Source: Fallopia convolvulus (taxonomy: Eukaryota > Streptophyta > Magnoliopsida > Caryophyllales > Polygonaceae). From it: a stretch of DNA of 64,000 bases. The position numbers were made by a program, and so were the translations under genes. The notes beneath the pieces were generated by a model. The model did not search any database. It was not told the DNA's origin and saw only the letters and a program-made list of their open reading frames with translations. Positions 46,577-58,274 of the stretch are shown here, piece after piece. The stretch spans positions 38,897,786 through 38,961,785 of the forward strand of contig OZ024724.1 of the NCBI GenBank assembly GCA_964016875.1, in the 5' to 3' direction. Numbering within the stretch: the stretch's first letter is position 1; each line of letters opens with the position of its first letter.

Positions 46577-46780
46577 CCAACAAGCATGTAGCGTAGTGGG
46601 AGGGGCTACGCTTTCTTTCGTTGAGCTCGAGTGTTCGATCCTCAGCGGAGGAGAAATGAACTTGTTTGGAGAGTAGATCCCACCAAAAAATAAAGGGGCT
46701 CTCTCGAGACTCGAACTCCAGACGTAGGCGTTTGATGGAGCAAAAGCTCTTCGCTGAACTAGGGTGGCAATGACAAAAAA
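46577..46780 (+). mobile_element. tRNA-derived SINE with a perfect 17-bp target duplication
   Basis: AATATTTATCAACTGCA flanks the element (46560-46576 and 46781-46797). The head contains a pol III A box (TAGCGTAGTGGG, 46589-46600) and B box (GTTCGATCC, 46633-46641) at tRNA-like spacing. The element ends in a short A-rich tail (ACAAAAAA). Its length of about 204 bp is typical of plant SINEs. Transcription by pol III and mobilisation by a LINE are the known mechanism. Which LINE is not clear. Confidence 0.92.
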
Positions 46781-46857
46781 AATATTTATCAACTGCATAT
46801 ATACACAACATCTTCCGATTATCTACTTGACAAATTAAAAGGGCTGACATGTTTTTT

Positions 46858-46972
46858 GGCCGAAAACATATGTAGACACCTGAACTTGTGCAATTTGGTC
46901 ACTTGGACACCTGACCTTTGAAACGTTAACATTGAACACTCAAACTTGCTAAAGTCTACCTATTGAACACCT
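46858..46972 (+). repeat. Left terminal inverted repeat of the MULE
   Basis: This is 115 bp, with two differences from the right arm (ACC versus ACA about 23 bases in; AAC versus AAT about 83 bases in). The transposase gene's transcription presumably starts within or near it, as in MuDR. Confidence 0.97.
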
Positions 46973-47621
46973 GGCTCTTTATTACGGGATGGTGTAAAAT
47001 GCACGCGCCTATTACGTGGAAATAATTAACCAAATTAAATCCACGTAATGCCATATAAGCATAACACATTAAAAAAATAGCCACGTAATCACATGGACAC
47101 ATATATTACTTGGCGGGCAAAAACGAGGCATTTCTCACTTTCACGAAGGGTCGTCTCTCACAAAAAAATTCGAAGCTCTGAGGGAAGAAGAACCAGTTGA
47201 AGCAAGGAACCCTAATGCCACGCAAATCGCAAAATTGACGAAGGGAAGTAACTCGAATCTAGTAGACATCGAGATCAAGGTTAGTTTCATGCTTGAATGA
47301 GCAAAATTGGGGGTTTTTCTGTTGAAATAGCGAATGTCATGTTTGGGTGAGATTTTGGAGTTTGGGGGTTTAGGGTTCTAGATTTCGATGGTTTAGGGTT
47401 TGCTCAGTAGAAATCTTGCTTACTCGAAGTCGATTTTGTGGCAAGCGTTTAGGGTTTTCAAAAATTCTAAAAATTTCGAAATTAGGGTATTTTCAGCAAC
47501 AAAGTCTCTTGATGTTGTTGAATGATTTTTTTCAGTTTCATTCATGTCTGTTGCTTGAATGTCTTGAATGATTTTGTTCAGATTGATTCATGTCTGTTGC
47601 TTTTGTTGTACATGCTTAGGA

Positions 47622-50600
47622 ATGGAGAAGTTGATTGAAATTGTGTGGCATCATGGAGGGAAGTTTGTGTACACACCAATTCCAGCCTACATGGATGAAA
47701 TTGCAGTAGCCTATACCAAGATTGATACAGATTTTCTGAGTATCCCAGAATTAGCATCTTATGTCAAAGATTTAGGCTATATGGAATATGATGGAATATT
47801 CTACAAAGCTAAGAATGATTCTGCATTTGTGCCAATGGATGATTGGTCACTAACAAATCTTGCTAAAAATCTCAAGAATGGTGATAAAGTGGATTTTTAC
47901 ATAAATCACACTATCATGCAACCACAGTTTTCAAATTCAGAGCCAGAGCCAATTCCTCAAAATATGGGACGAGTTATAGAGGATGCAATACCCATCATAG
48001 ATGATGGACAACAACCAGTTGAGAATGCCAGTGTGAATATCCAGTCTACATTGATGCTTGAGCTTGTGCCAGATAAGCCAACTGATGTAGAAGAGGTAGA
48101 AGAGGTTGCACAACCAGATCCACCAGGGTATGATGATAGAGGTGATGATGATTGTGGTTCTGATGATGATGACAGAGGTGAGGATGATAGTGGCTCTGAT
48201 GATGATAGTGCTTCTGATGATGATGACAGTGGTTTTGATGATGATGATAGAGGTGATGATGATAGTGTTTTTGATGATGATGATAGAGGTGAGGATGGTA
48301 GTAGTAGTAGTACTGATGATACCATCAGTAGAGGGGTGGAGGTAAGTGATGACTCTGACATTGATGAAGAGTTAAGGGAAATTAGAAACAGAGCTAGGGA
48401 AACAAGGGCTAGAAGGGTAGAACATAGGGAGAATTTGGTGAATGTTGAAGTTAACTTAGGTGGGGTAGGTCCTGATGAGGGCTATGAGAATTGGAGTGCA
48501 AACAAAGACTACAATGGAGTGTTGGGAGGCAATGAACCCTACTATGCCAGTGAATCTGACTATAGTATTGAAAGTGACTCGAGTGAGGATGATGATTCAA
48601 CACAGAAGGAGCTGAGAAGGAAGAAGAGCAGGCATGTTATGTATAATCCTGAGTGTGAGTGCCCCAGCTAGGAGTTGGATATGGTGTTTGAGAGTGTCCA
48701 ACAGTTTAGGGATGCACTTGCAAAATATGCAATTGTTAAGGGTGTTAGGTTGAAGTTGAGGCCTAATGAGGCACGCAGGGTTACAGCCAAGTGTACTCAT
48801 GAGGGGTGTCCATGGAGAATCCATGCTAGTTATCATTCTGGGACTCAAAATTTCCAAGTTAAGACCTATACACCTAATCACAACTGCAGGAGATACAACA
48901 AGAACAAGTTATGTACCTCCAAGTTCTTAGCCAAGCTCCTTGAAAGTAGGATAGTGTCCCAGCCTTCCCTCAAAATATGGGAGATTCAAGCACACTGTAG
49001 GAAGGAACTGAAGCTTTATGTGGGCAAGACAATTTGTAGGAGAGCTAAGGTGCAGATTTTAAGCAAGCATATGGGTGACTACAAGGAGGAGTGGTCAAGG
49101 CTCCATGATTATGTTGATGAAGTAAATAGGTCAAATCCAGATTCCACATGTTTCCTGGTGGTTGACAGTCAATCAAAGCCTGGCAAAGAGCTATTCAAGA
49201 GACTATATGTTTGCTTCAAGGCTTTGAAGGAAGGATGGAAGCAAGGCTGCAGAAGAATTATTGGATTGGATGCTTGTTTTCTTAAGGGGGTTGTAGGAGG
49301 ACAGTTGTTTGTGGTCGTGGGAAAGGATGAAAATGGTCAGATGTATCCTATTGCTTGGGAGGTTACAGGTGCTCATTTCATTCTCTTTTCCAACTTCTTT
49401 TATGCTCTTTTAGTTTTCTGTTTTAATGGGTGCTAATGTTGTTACAGGTGCTGAGTCAACTATTACATGGTCCACATTCATTAGGACATTGCAATTAGAT
49501 TTGGACCTTGGCAAAGGGGAAGGACTCACCATAGTTTCTGATATGCACTTGGTGAGCCCACACCAATTTTTATGATATGTATTCATTTCATTTTTGGGTT
49601 GAATTCATTTCAATTAATGTTGGACTGAGTGGTTCTCTCATTATTGGGTTGCATTATTGGGTTGCATTCATTTCATTTTGGGTTGCACTCACCATAGTTT
49701 TTGGCAAAGGGGATGGGCCTGAGTTTGGACTGAATTATTGGGTTGGATTTGGACTGAATTATTGGGTTGGGTTTGGCCTGAGTTTGCACTCACCTCGGTT
49801 GGTTGGGTTTGGACTGAATTAGTGGTTCTCTCACAACAGTTTTGATGGATTGCATTCATTTCATTCATTATTGGGTTGGGCCTGATTGGGATGGGCTGAG
49901 TTGGTTGGGCCTTAATATCATTTTCATATTGATTGAATTATTGGATTGAGCTGCATATTATCATTTTGGACTGAATTATTTGGCCTGAATTTTGACATTG
50001 AGTCTCTTGGACTGTAACATCTTGGACATGCTCTCTTGGACTGTAACAAACTTTTTTTTCTCATTTTTTAGGGGATAAGGGCTGCAGTGAAAAAAGATTT
50101 GCCAGAGGCTGAGCATAGGTTTTGTGCTCAGCATATATATGCTAACTGGCAAAAAAAATGGAGAGGTTCAGAGAGGAGGAACAGGTTTTGGGCTTGTTGT
50201 TGGTCAACATTTGATGTCCGGTTGAAGGATAATCTCGAGGTACTTGGTAAGTTAGGGCCAGACCTTGTAGCTGATTTTTTAGAGTATGGAAAAGAGAATT
50301 TCTGCAAGCCTTACTTCAGGACAGATTCCAAATGTGATGTGGTGGAGAACAACATGTGTGAAACATTTAACTCATGGATTAGGACAGCTAGGCATAAATC
50401 CATCATCTCAATGCTGGAAGACATTAGGAGGCAAGTTATGGACAGGATTAGAAAGATGAATGACTTTGTTGCTGAAAAGTGGATCACTGACATTGCACCT
50501 ACAGCCTTGCTGAGATTAGACAAGAACAAAGACTTGGCAATGCAGTGTGACCTGTCTTGGAATGGGGATCAAGGTTTCGAGGTCCAACATGGTGAGTATG

Positions 50601-51648
50601 GCCACACTGTGGGCTTGAGATTGAACAAATGTAGCTGCAACAGTTGGCAACTGAAGGGCATTCCATGCCCACATGCAATCTGTGCAATGAGCCATGTGAA
50701 TGTAAATCCAGACGATCATGTGGTGCATTGGTACAAAAAGGAAACCTACCTAAAAGCTTATGCTCTCCCATTGCAACGAGTTCTGGGGATGAAGATGTGG
50801 CCAAGCTCTGATCACCACCAGTGGAGCATCCTGAAATCATAAAGAAGAGAGGAAGAAAAAAGGTTAACAGAAGGAAGTCTAGAGATGAGCCAAGGAAGGC
50901 TGGGAGGCACTCAAGAAATGGTATTGTGATGAGTTGTTCAATTTGTAAGGCTCAAGGACACAATAAGAAGGGATGTCCTAACAAGAGTAATACAGAGGCA
51001 ACCACTACTCACACAAGAGCATCATCATCAAGGACACCAGCATCATCAAGGTCTCGAGCAAGAGCTGCACCACCAGCACAGGCTGCACCAACACCAAGTG
51101 ATCCACTTGTGCCACCTCCTGCATCCAGAGGAAGAACAAGAAGCAGAGATCAATCTTTTCAGGTTTGTAAACAAGCTTCAATTATTTTTCTCTTTAAACT
51201 ATTTACTAATATTGTATGTTATTTTGGGGTAATCAGGAAAGAGCTCAGTCTGAAGGTGGAATTGGAGGAAGACCTCAAAAAAGGGGAAGACTTGTGGGTC
51301 GTGGAATATATACAAACCCATCTACTGGTTTTAGACTGTTAAATGTGAGTAATTCAACTTGTTCATTTGACTATTATGTGAGGCAATTGGTCTTTATCTT
51401 ACACTAATTTATTGTGTTTTGGTGTGGATTGATATCTATAGCCTGGCCTAGAAAGTGGTAGGGTTCTTAGAGCCCCAAAACCAACTAAGCATTCTAGTCA
51501 AGGAGCAGATTTTGGCGGTCTTACCAAGGGTTTGAAGTGGCAAGGTCGAGCTGCAATGACATCAAACCAACTGCAACAAACAAGAGCTCAAGCTGCCAAG
51601 TCATTACAAGCCCCTTTTGGTAGCCAATCGAGCTCAAACCAGCCTTAG
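47622..51648 (+). pseudogene. MURA-like transposase of the MULE, nearly intact (one stop, one frameshift)
   Basis: Five coding exons are inferred: 47622-49368, 49448-49551, 50072-51162, 51237-51344 and 51442-51648. The start is ATG 47622 (MEKLIEIVWHHGGKFVY), after a probable leader intron ending TTAG at 47619. An Asp-rich repeat follows (48120-48340). Next is a MuDR DNA-binding region (VFESVQQFRDALAKYA, CTHEGCPWRIHAS). The DDE core has D in RIIGLDACFLKG (49258), then TIVSDMH (49531) and RFCAQHIYANWQKKW (50118). A SWIM zinc finger reads CSCNSWQL..PCPHAIC (50632). A CCHC knuckle reads CSICKAQGHNKKGC (50938). A basic, Gly-rich tail follows. A TAG at 48669 replaces a probable TGG. A one-base shift near 50815 breaks the link to VEHPEIIKKRGRKK. 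Otherwise the frame is open, so loss of function looks recent. Confidence 0.9.
49552..50071 (+). repeat. Intron 3 of the MULE transposase, with a minisatellite
   Basis: GTGAGC at 49552 and TTTTTTAG before 50072 bound the intron. It carries repeats of GGACTGAATTATTGGGTTGG, GGGTTGCATTCATTTCATTT and related words (49590-49900), and is unusually rich in TTGGG. Confidence 0.75.
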
Positions 51649-52197
51649 GAACCTTCTGTTTTAATGTTTATTGGATCATGCTAATAGTTCTAATTTTGTA
51701 CTTATGGCTTGCCTTGAATTTATGGCATTAGCTAGGTGGAAACTGTGGCAATGAGTCACCACCATATTTTGTAAAAACCTAATGAATTTGCAAGATGTTG
51801 CTAAATATGCTACTTTAAAGCTATGAATTCGAAGATGGTTATAATGTTGGCAATGAGTTCTGATTTTCTAGCATGACAGGTGTAGTGAAATGCTGACTTT
51901 TGCTCTCATAAAATGTTGGTTTTTGCTGTAATGAAATGCTGTCAAAATTTGTAAAAATCTGGCTTATTGCACATGTTATTTGTGAAATGCTGGCTTATTG
52001 CACATGTTCTGTGTTGTCATGAATTATTGCACATAATGAGAGCATGGATCTCAACAATTGAGAGGTAAAAACACAACAATTAGGCAACACAGTAAATTCA
52101 TTAGGAAGTTCTAGCCTCATTAAGAGGTTCAAGCATTACAAACACAGCAATTTGCTAAAATTATGAGGTGGTAGCCTCGTTACAAGATTTGATCAGC

Positions 52198-52756
52198 TCA
52201 AGGAGCAAACAATTTGCTAAAATTAAGCAACAAAATGGCCAATAAAACCACAAATAACACATTTGATCGACGCCTAGCCTTGTCCCTTTCGACTAACAAC
52301 ACATTCGATCGACACCTTGCCTCGTCCCTTTCGACTTCTTTCTCCTCCAACCTCCTTAGTAGACCTGAGATTATGTGCTTAGCATGTTCTGGGATTGGGT
52401 CATCAATCCATGTAAAGTATCCACAACCACCATTCCTCTACAAAAACACAAAAAATTCTAATTGAACTTAGGATTACAGATTTCAAAAAATCCCCAATTC
52501 GGCATTTCTAGGGTTTCAAGAATTCACAAATCAATTTACAGAAATAAAAAAACACCAAATCTCGATTTCTAGGGTTCGAGTAGCAATTGGGTCAATTCGA
52601 GCTTACCCGATAGTTTGGACAACCAAAAAATCGCCTCCCTGGATTTACGACAGTCCATGAGTGCTTCATGGAAGCTAATTCGCCGCACCTACACATCGGA
52701 GTTCCAATTTTCGGTTCTGAACTCCTCCGCGATGACATGCTCGAAGAGGAAGCCAT
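52198..52756 (-). CDS. GRF-type zinc-finger protein with coiled coil and hydrophobic tail, second MULE gene
   Basis: Two exons on the minus strand, 52756-52607 and 52437-52198, joined in phase 0 (donor GGTAAGC, acceptor TTTGTAG), give an intact 129-residue protein. Residues 1-15 are Ser/Arg-rich. Residues about 21-65 form a zf-GRF domain (MCRCGELAS..SWTVVNPGRRFFGCP..GGCGYFTWIDDP) with the expected C-x-C, CP and GC cysteines. A charged heptad region follows (LLRRLEEKEVERDEARCR), partly duplicated (RCRSNVLLVERDKARRRSNV). A hydrophobic segment FVVLLAILLLNF precedes KLFAP and the stop, suggesting a C-terminal membrane anchor. GRF fingers bind nucleic acid in other proteins. A role beside the transposase, comparable in position to mudrB, is inference. 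Similar small GRF proteins are widespread in plant genomes. Confidence 0.8.
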
Positions 52757-53019
52757 TCGGGTTCTCCAGACCTAAGATTTCCGAACCAAAAATTGCAGAA
52801 GAGTTCAATGTTTGAAGAGGAAGGAGGAAGGAAGGAGGAAGGAGAAAAGAGTTCGATTTTTTTTGGGTTTCATTCTTCCATTTAATGAATTTCGGAGGAA
52901 GGAGGAAGAAGCCAGCTTTTTAAATTTTTTTTTCTTTTCTTTTGACACGTAAGCATGCATTTAATGAAAGCACTCTCCCAACCATGCGTACATACACGCG
53001 CAAAGACACGTCAGACCAG

Positions 53020-53134
53020 AGGTGTTCAATAGGTAGACTTTAGCAAGTTTGAGTGTTCAATATTAACGTTTCAAAGGTCAGGTGTCCAAGTGACCAAATT
53101 GCACAAGTTCATGTGTCTACATATGTTTTCGGCC
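53020..53134 (-). repeat. Right terminal inverted repeat of the MULE
   Basis: This is the inverted partner of 46858-46972, with 113 of 115 positions identical. The GRF gene begins 264 bp inside it. Confidence 0.97.
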
Positions 53135-53143
53135 ATTTTTTTT

Positions 53144-53879
53144 TGTTTTTTACAATTAAGTTTTCAATCTAAGCCGCGATTTGTTTCTTACATAGCACAG
53201 ATTTTACGTGTCATCACTCATCAGTCATCACTATACCTCATACATGTGAAACGTTGAGACGAATTTTTTATTACCTATATTACCTTCAAGGCTTCAGCTT
53301 TACTTTATGAAGAGATTCTGACTGAAATTTCCCCAAATTAAGCAGATTAGCCAAAAAAATCATAAATAAATTAAAATTGGCTATAATTTATAAAATCGTA
53401 AATTAAGGATGGAAGGATGGAATTTTGTTACAAAAATGCAGTGCGAAAACTGGATTTATTCAAGTGGTAGACAAGAAACGTCCATAGATACTCCATAGGA
53501 TCGCAACAACTCAAGAGTATTCAAGGGGTAGTGCAATCACCCTAGAAATAATAAAATAATTTATTAATAAACGATAACTGAAATTGAACAAGCGACCCGT
53601 CAGCTGAACAGAAAAATAGCCAATTTTATATTCTCAAAAATCAAGAAGTAAACAAATATACTCCGTATAAGAAAAAAAAAAGGAAAAAAAGGAAAATCAA
53701 ACCCGTCTCTCGCACGCTCAGCAGCTATTTAAGCCCCCACCTTGCACGAGCAGTGTCCATAGAGATAGAGAGAATAGAAAAAGATTACAGTTACACAAAA
53801 ACAAATCACAAACAAAAGAGTAAAGCTGACCGGAAACTTCCCATACGAAACCATAAACACAAGAAAATCGTAAAGAAAG
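53144..53879 (+). promoter_or_regulatory. Upstream region and leader of the CKX gene
   Basis: Between the MULE and ATG 53880 I see no other gene. A TATA-like CTATTTAAG at about 53726-53734 lies roughly 150 bp before the start codon, at a plausible core-promoter distance. Cytokinin-responsive CKX genes often carry type-B response-regulator sites, but I did not establish any here. Confidence 0.45.
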
Positions 53880-56800
53880 ATGATAGCCTACGCAGAGCGG
53901 TTCTTGCCGGAGAATGAAGCCGTCAACGACGAGGAGGCCTTCGATTCGGGCAACGGCATCGTCAGGCCACTCCTCGAGAGGCTCGGGATCCGCGCGACGG
54001 TCGGTTTCCGCTCTACGGCCTACGCCGGCAAAGATTTCGGCGGGATGGCCGCGAGGCCGCCTGCGGCCGTGGTGAAACCGCGCTCCCCCGACGATGTCGC
54101 CGAAGTCGTACGCGCCGCCGCTACGGCGTCGCCCGGAACCATCACGGTTGCCGCCCGGGGAAACGGCCACTCCATCAACGGCCAGGCGATGGCCGGCGGC
54201 GACGGTGGAGTAGTGGTGGACATGAGGTCAATCGCCGATTCCTACTTCCAGATCGTCGACAGCGGCTCCGGGGACGGCCTGGGATATGCTGACGTCAGCG
54301 GCGGGGCATTGTGGGAGGATGTGTTGAAACGCTGCGTTAATTCCAAGTTCAGTTTGGCGCCCCGCTCGTGGACGGACTACCTAGGGTTGACGGTGGGCGG
54401 GACGTTATCTAACGCCGGGGTAAGCGGTCAGGCGTTCCGTTACGGCCCCCAAACGTCCAACGTCTCAGAGCTTGAAGTCGTTACCGGGAAGGGCGAAATC
54501 GTAATTTGCTCCCCGCAGCGCAACTCCGAGCTATTCTTCTCCGTTCTTGGCGGGCTTGGCCAGTTTGGAATCATCACCAGAGCCAGGATTTTGTTGCAGA
54601 GGGCGCCCGATATGGTTTGTATTTTCTGTTAATTCTTTTAATGGAGGGGATTAATTGAATCCAGTAGGCGTTCCATAAACGTTTGTGTTTGATTTTTCTG
54701 ATGATTTTGAATCGATCACACAGGTTAAATGGATAAGGCTGGTTTACTCCGAATTCGACGAGTTTACTCAGGACATGGAAATCCTGGTGACTCAGTCGGA
54801 GAAGGGGGGCAAATCGTTCGATTACGTGGAGGGATTTGCTTTCGTCAATAGAGACGACCCGGTCAACGGTTGGGGCTCCGTTCCCCTCGTTCCGGAACAG
54901 TGGTTCGACCCGAACCGGTTGCCCGAAACTGCCGGTTCGGTTCTCTACTGCATCGAACTCGCTCTCCACTACAAACACCAGGACTCGCCTTCAATCGTCG
55001 AAATGGTAAATTCTCTCTCTTTAATTCTTGTTTAACTTTTGCATCACTGTTTGTCTGCTTGGTTTACACCTATATTTTTACCGTGCCAAATTTGAGCCGT
55101 TGTGCTTGCAATTCCTGTGCGATTCTCAGCCGTTAGATGCGTCGGGGGTTCTGTTGCTTGCGTGTTATTTCTGGTGAGATTTTTAGTGGCTAGAAAATTA
55201 CTGGGGTTGATTTTTTTTTATAAAAATAAAAAAGAAAAGAAAAAAAGGGAATATTGAGACCTAACAGTTGGTACTTAACTCTGAAAACTACTAGATGGTG
55301 GGTACCACAATGAGCTGTTTGACTGTGAACTAAAAACTCTAAAATTTGGGACCCAAATTTTGCCGAGACAGCAAGCCACGTGTACAAATCCGTAGATGAC
55401 CTGTCCTATTTCCTAATCGCTTTCTTTTCACAACTCCCCTCGCTCGTTATCTTCTTCTTTATTTATTTTTTGGTTACTGTCCACGTGCCATAATTAAAAA
55501 AAGAGAGGAAGAAGGGGGAATTATGGGACTAGCAAAGTATAGGAAGCTCGAACTGCGTATTCATCTCCTCTCCTCTCGGCCTTTCCTTTTTAGTTTCAAT
55601 CGGGTTCCTGTTTTGGACTGTATAAAGATTTGGAATTACGTTTGTGTCCCTACCACGATGAGGCAACACCATCACACAATATATGTATGTATCTTGCATT
55701 GGATTTTCTGACACCAGAACGTACCAAAACGGCCATGCAAACAAAACCATTATACAGACTTGTAAGAAAATTACATAGAAATACATGGCGAGGAGGAATA
55801 AAACCGAAACACAAATGATGAGACGCTTGTGAAATCTCGGTTTTGACCTTGCGCGAGTGGAGCCACTTTGTGGCGTCAAATCTCGTTTCACATCTGGGGG
55901 GTCATCCTAGGGGTATAACCGTAAAATTACGCTGACCGAACCGGTGTCGTTTTGCGGATCATTGAGATTTTGGGCTGACGTTTTGGTCCCCCCCGCCGGG
56001 GGCCCAACTTCCGTTGCTTTCGAAGCGAATCTCTAAGCCACTGCGGAAATGACTTTTTTGTCCTCGCGAGGGAGAAACTTCTAATAGCGTTTGTAAATTT
56101 TGAACTCGCAGGATGTGGATGGTAGGCTGGAACGGCTGAGATTCGTGGAGGGGCTGATGTTCCAGGTGGACGTGAGCTACACGGAATTCCTCCTCCGGGT
56201 AAAGAAGGTGGAGCAACAGGCGAAAGCCACTGGCATATGGGACGCGCCCCACCCGTGGCTTAATATGTTCGTGTCTAAACGAGACATTGCTGATTTTGAT
56301 CGTACGGTGTTCAAGCGCATGCTCAATCATGGCATTGGCGGGCCCATGCTTGTCTACCCTCTTCTGCGAAGCAGGTGAGTACTCCCCTCGCACCCTTTTA
56401 TTTTATTTTATTTTTCCATTTAAATATTGTCACTATTTGCATTTTGGCCGTTTAATTAGGACTTAAGAGCTAGCACGATAATATTTCATATACATGGACC
56501 ACACATCATCACAATCGTTGTAACACTAACACAGACGTGGTCAATATAAGCTAACATCGTCTTCATATGATAAAATAAGGACAAGTTCTAATTGAATTAT
56601 AGACAATGGATCGATGCCTCTCTAGTTATCATGATCGAAAAAACTAAAATCAATCGGTTGAGATTGTAATGCAAGCCAGAAGAAGGGTCCCATTCTTCTT
56701 CTAGAGTCATCAATTTTGCAACCAATCAACATCTGGTCCTTAAATTTTGACCTCTGTCTAATATTATAAAATTAATCAAGTATCTTTGCTGCATTGGATT

Positions 56801-58274
56801 TTTCCAGGAACAAATGGTAGCATGAATTTAAGGGATTTTTGGAACCAACATACGGAGTATTAGTTATTGACCATGATGTCAAATTAAGTTTGACAAATTT
56901 CCTCTCTTAATTGGTTTAATTTCTTACCTCTAGAATGAACACAGAGATCATCAGGTGAATCAACAATTTGCCAAGTGGGATACACTGTGGGACCCAAATT
57001 TCAACGTTTTCGTTTTAAACAAATAATAATACCTTTAATCAAGAAGTGAATCACCCAAAAAATGCAGATCTATCACCAACACCGTTAATCATTTGTTTGT
57101 GCGAAGATCTATTGGCTATTTGATCATTTGTCTGTATATGATGATCGCTAAGCTCTATATTTGTTCCCGCTATTATTAGGCCGTGCAATACATAGGAATT
57201 TTGGAGTTCTTTAATTATTATGTGTAGGATATGAGTAGATGTATTTATTATTTTATTACACATGGATTTTTTTTGTCAATGAGTTATCAATTCGGTAGGT
57301 TTTGATCAAATTTTAAATTATTAAACACGTTTTTTGCTTCAATACTCAACACTAGTCAAATTCTATATAAATCGAATACAAAACTGCTTGACTAAAACAC
57401 AATCCGGCTACCCTTTTGGCTGTGTGCCTGTTCGGGAGTGTCTTTTGTGTTGACAAAGAGACCAAAGTGTTTTTTATTTTTAAATTGAGTTTGTTAAAAG
57501 AGTCCATTCAGGGCTCGCCTTTGATTATTAATATAGTAGTAGTAGTATAAAATTGTAATGGTTTTGAGGCTGCTAGCTCGTTGTCTAACGACACCATAAT
57601 TGCCATAGTTTAATACAGAAATCCTATGGCTGCTTCTTTCCTTGTCATTGGAGGAATGAATATCCACGCTCTTTTGGCCTATTTTGTAAATGACAAAATC
57701 TCTTTCCCTCCATCACTATTGATTTATCGTTACTTTTGTTTTGTTATTCTATTTTATCACATAGTTTAGAGATACTCTGCCAACATGCCAGACAAAAATT
57801 TCCCCACCAACAAGAGTGTATTAATTGCATTTGCATCTGATGTGACATATAGACCATGTTTCTTACTAGTATATTTTACCTACCCTTAGCTTGCTTGCGT
57901 CAAATACTTAATTACCAAGCAAATTAAGAGTAATTTATCTATGTTTTCTTACCTCGATCAGGTGGGATAGCCGAAGCTCTGTTGCTTTACCGGAAGGTGA
58001 AATCTTCTACATAGTTGCTTTGTTGAGATTTGCTCAGCCATATCCAAAGGGCCCATCCGTAGAAGAAATGGTCACCCAAAACAAGGAGATAATACACTTG
58101 TGCAACAAAAAGGGATACAGTTTCAAGCTTTACCTTCCACATTACCAGACGCAGGACGAATGGAAGCAGCACTTCGGTGTCCAATGGCCGAGATTTGTCG
58201 AGAGGAAAAGGAACTTCGATCCCATGAACGTGCTCGCCCCGGGTCAGAAGATCTTCCCTCCTACGTTGCCCTAG
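53880..58274 (+). CDS. CKX7: Cytokinin oxidase/dehydrogenase, CKX7 type (cytosolic), four exons
   Basis: This FAD enzyme removes the side chain of isoprenoid cytokinins such as isopentenyladenine and zeatin, and so ends cytokinin signalling. Exons are 53880-54614, 54724-55005, 56112-56374 and 57962-58274, all GT..AG, giving 530 residues (Arabidopsis CKX7 is about 524). The FAD domain contains GNGHSINGQA with the FAD-linking His97, then SWTDYLGLTVGGTLSNAG, FRYGPQTSNVSELEVVTG and SVLGGLGQFGIITRAR. The cytokinin-binding part holds WIRLVYSEFDEFTQDME, FDYVEGFAFVN, HPWLNMFVSKRDI, GPMLVYPLLRSRW and the C-terminal DPMNVLAPGQKIF. The protein starts MIAY and has no signal peptide, which separates CKX7 from the secreted and vacuolar CKX forms. 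Exon 1 is much more GC-rich than the surroundings. No lesion is seen; it should be functional. Confidence 0.96.

Larger units (their letters stand above)
46858..53134 (+). mobile_element. MuDR-like autonomous-type MULE with two convergent genes
   Basis: The 6277-bp element has 115-bp terminal inverted repeats (46858-46972 and 53020-53134), identical at 113 positions, starting GGCCGAAAACATATGTAGAC. The flanks ATGTTTTTT (46849-46857) and ATTTTTTTT (53135-53143) agree at 8 of 9 bases, the Mutator-type duplication. Inside are a MURA-like transposase gene on the plus strand (47622-51648) and an intact GRF-zinc-finger gene on the minus strand (52198-52756) starting near the right TIR. Convergent genes each beginning near one TIR is the MuDR plan. 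High TIR identity points to a comparatively young insertion. The CKX gene starts only about 750 bp beyond its right end. Confidence 0.95.

Noticed and set aside
46577..46780. A true tRNA gene
   Set aside because: The A and B boxes are present but no cloverleaf can be drawn. The unit has a tail and a target duplication, so it is a SINE.
47957..48361. Ser-rich minus-strand frame of 134 codons
   Set aside because: It is the complement of the Asp-rich GAT/GAC repeat in the MULE transposase. It has no independent support.
55529..55891. 120-codon minus-strand frame within CKX intron 2
   Set aside because: There is no homology that I recognise, no supporting leader, and it lies wholly within an intron.
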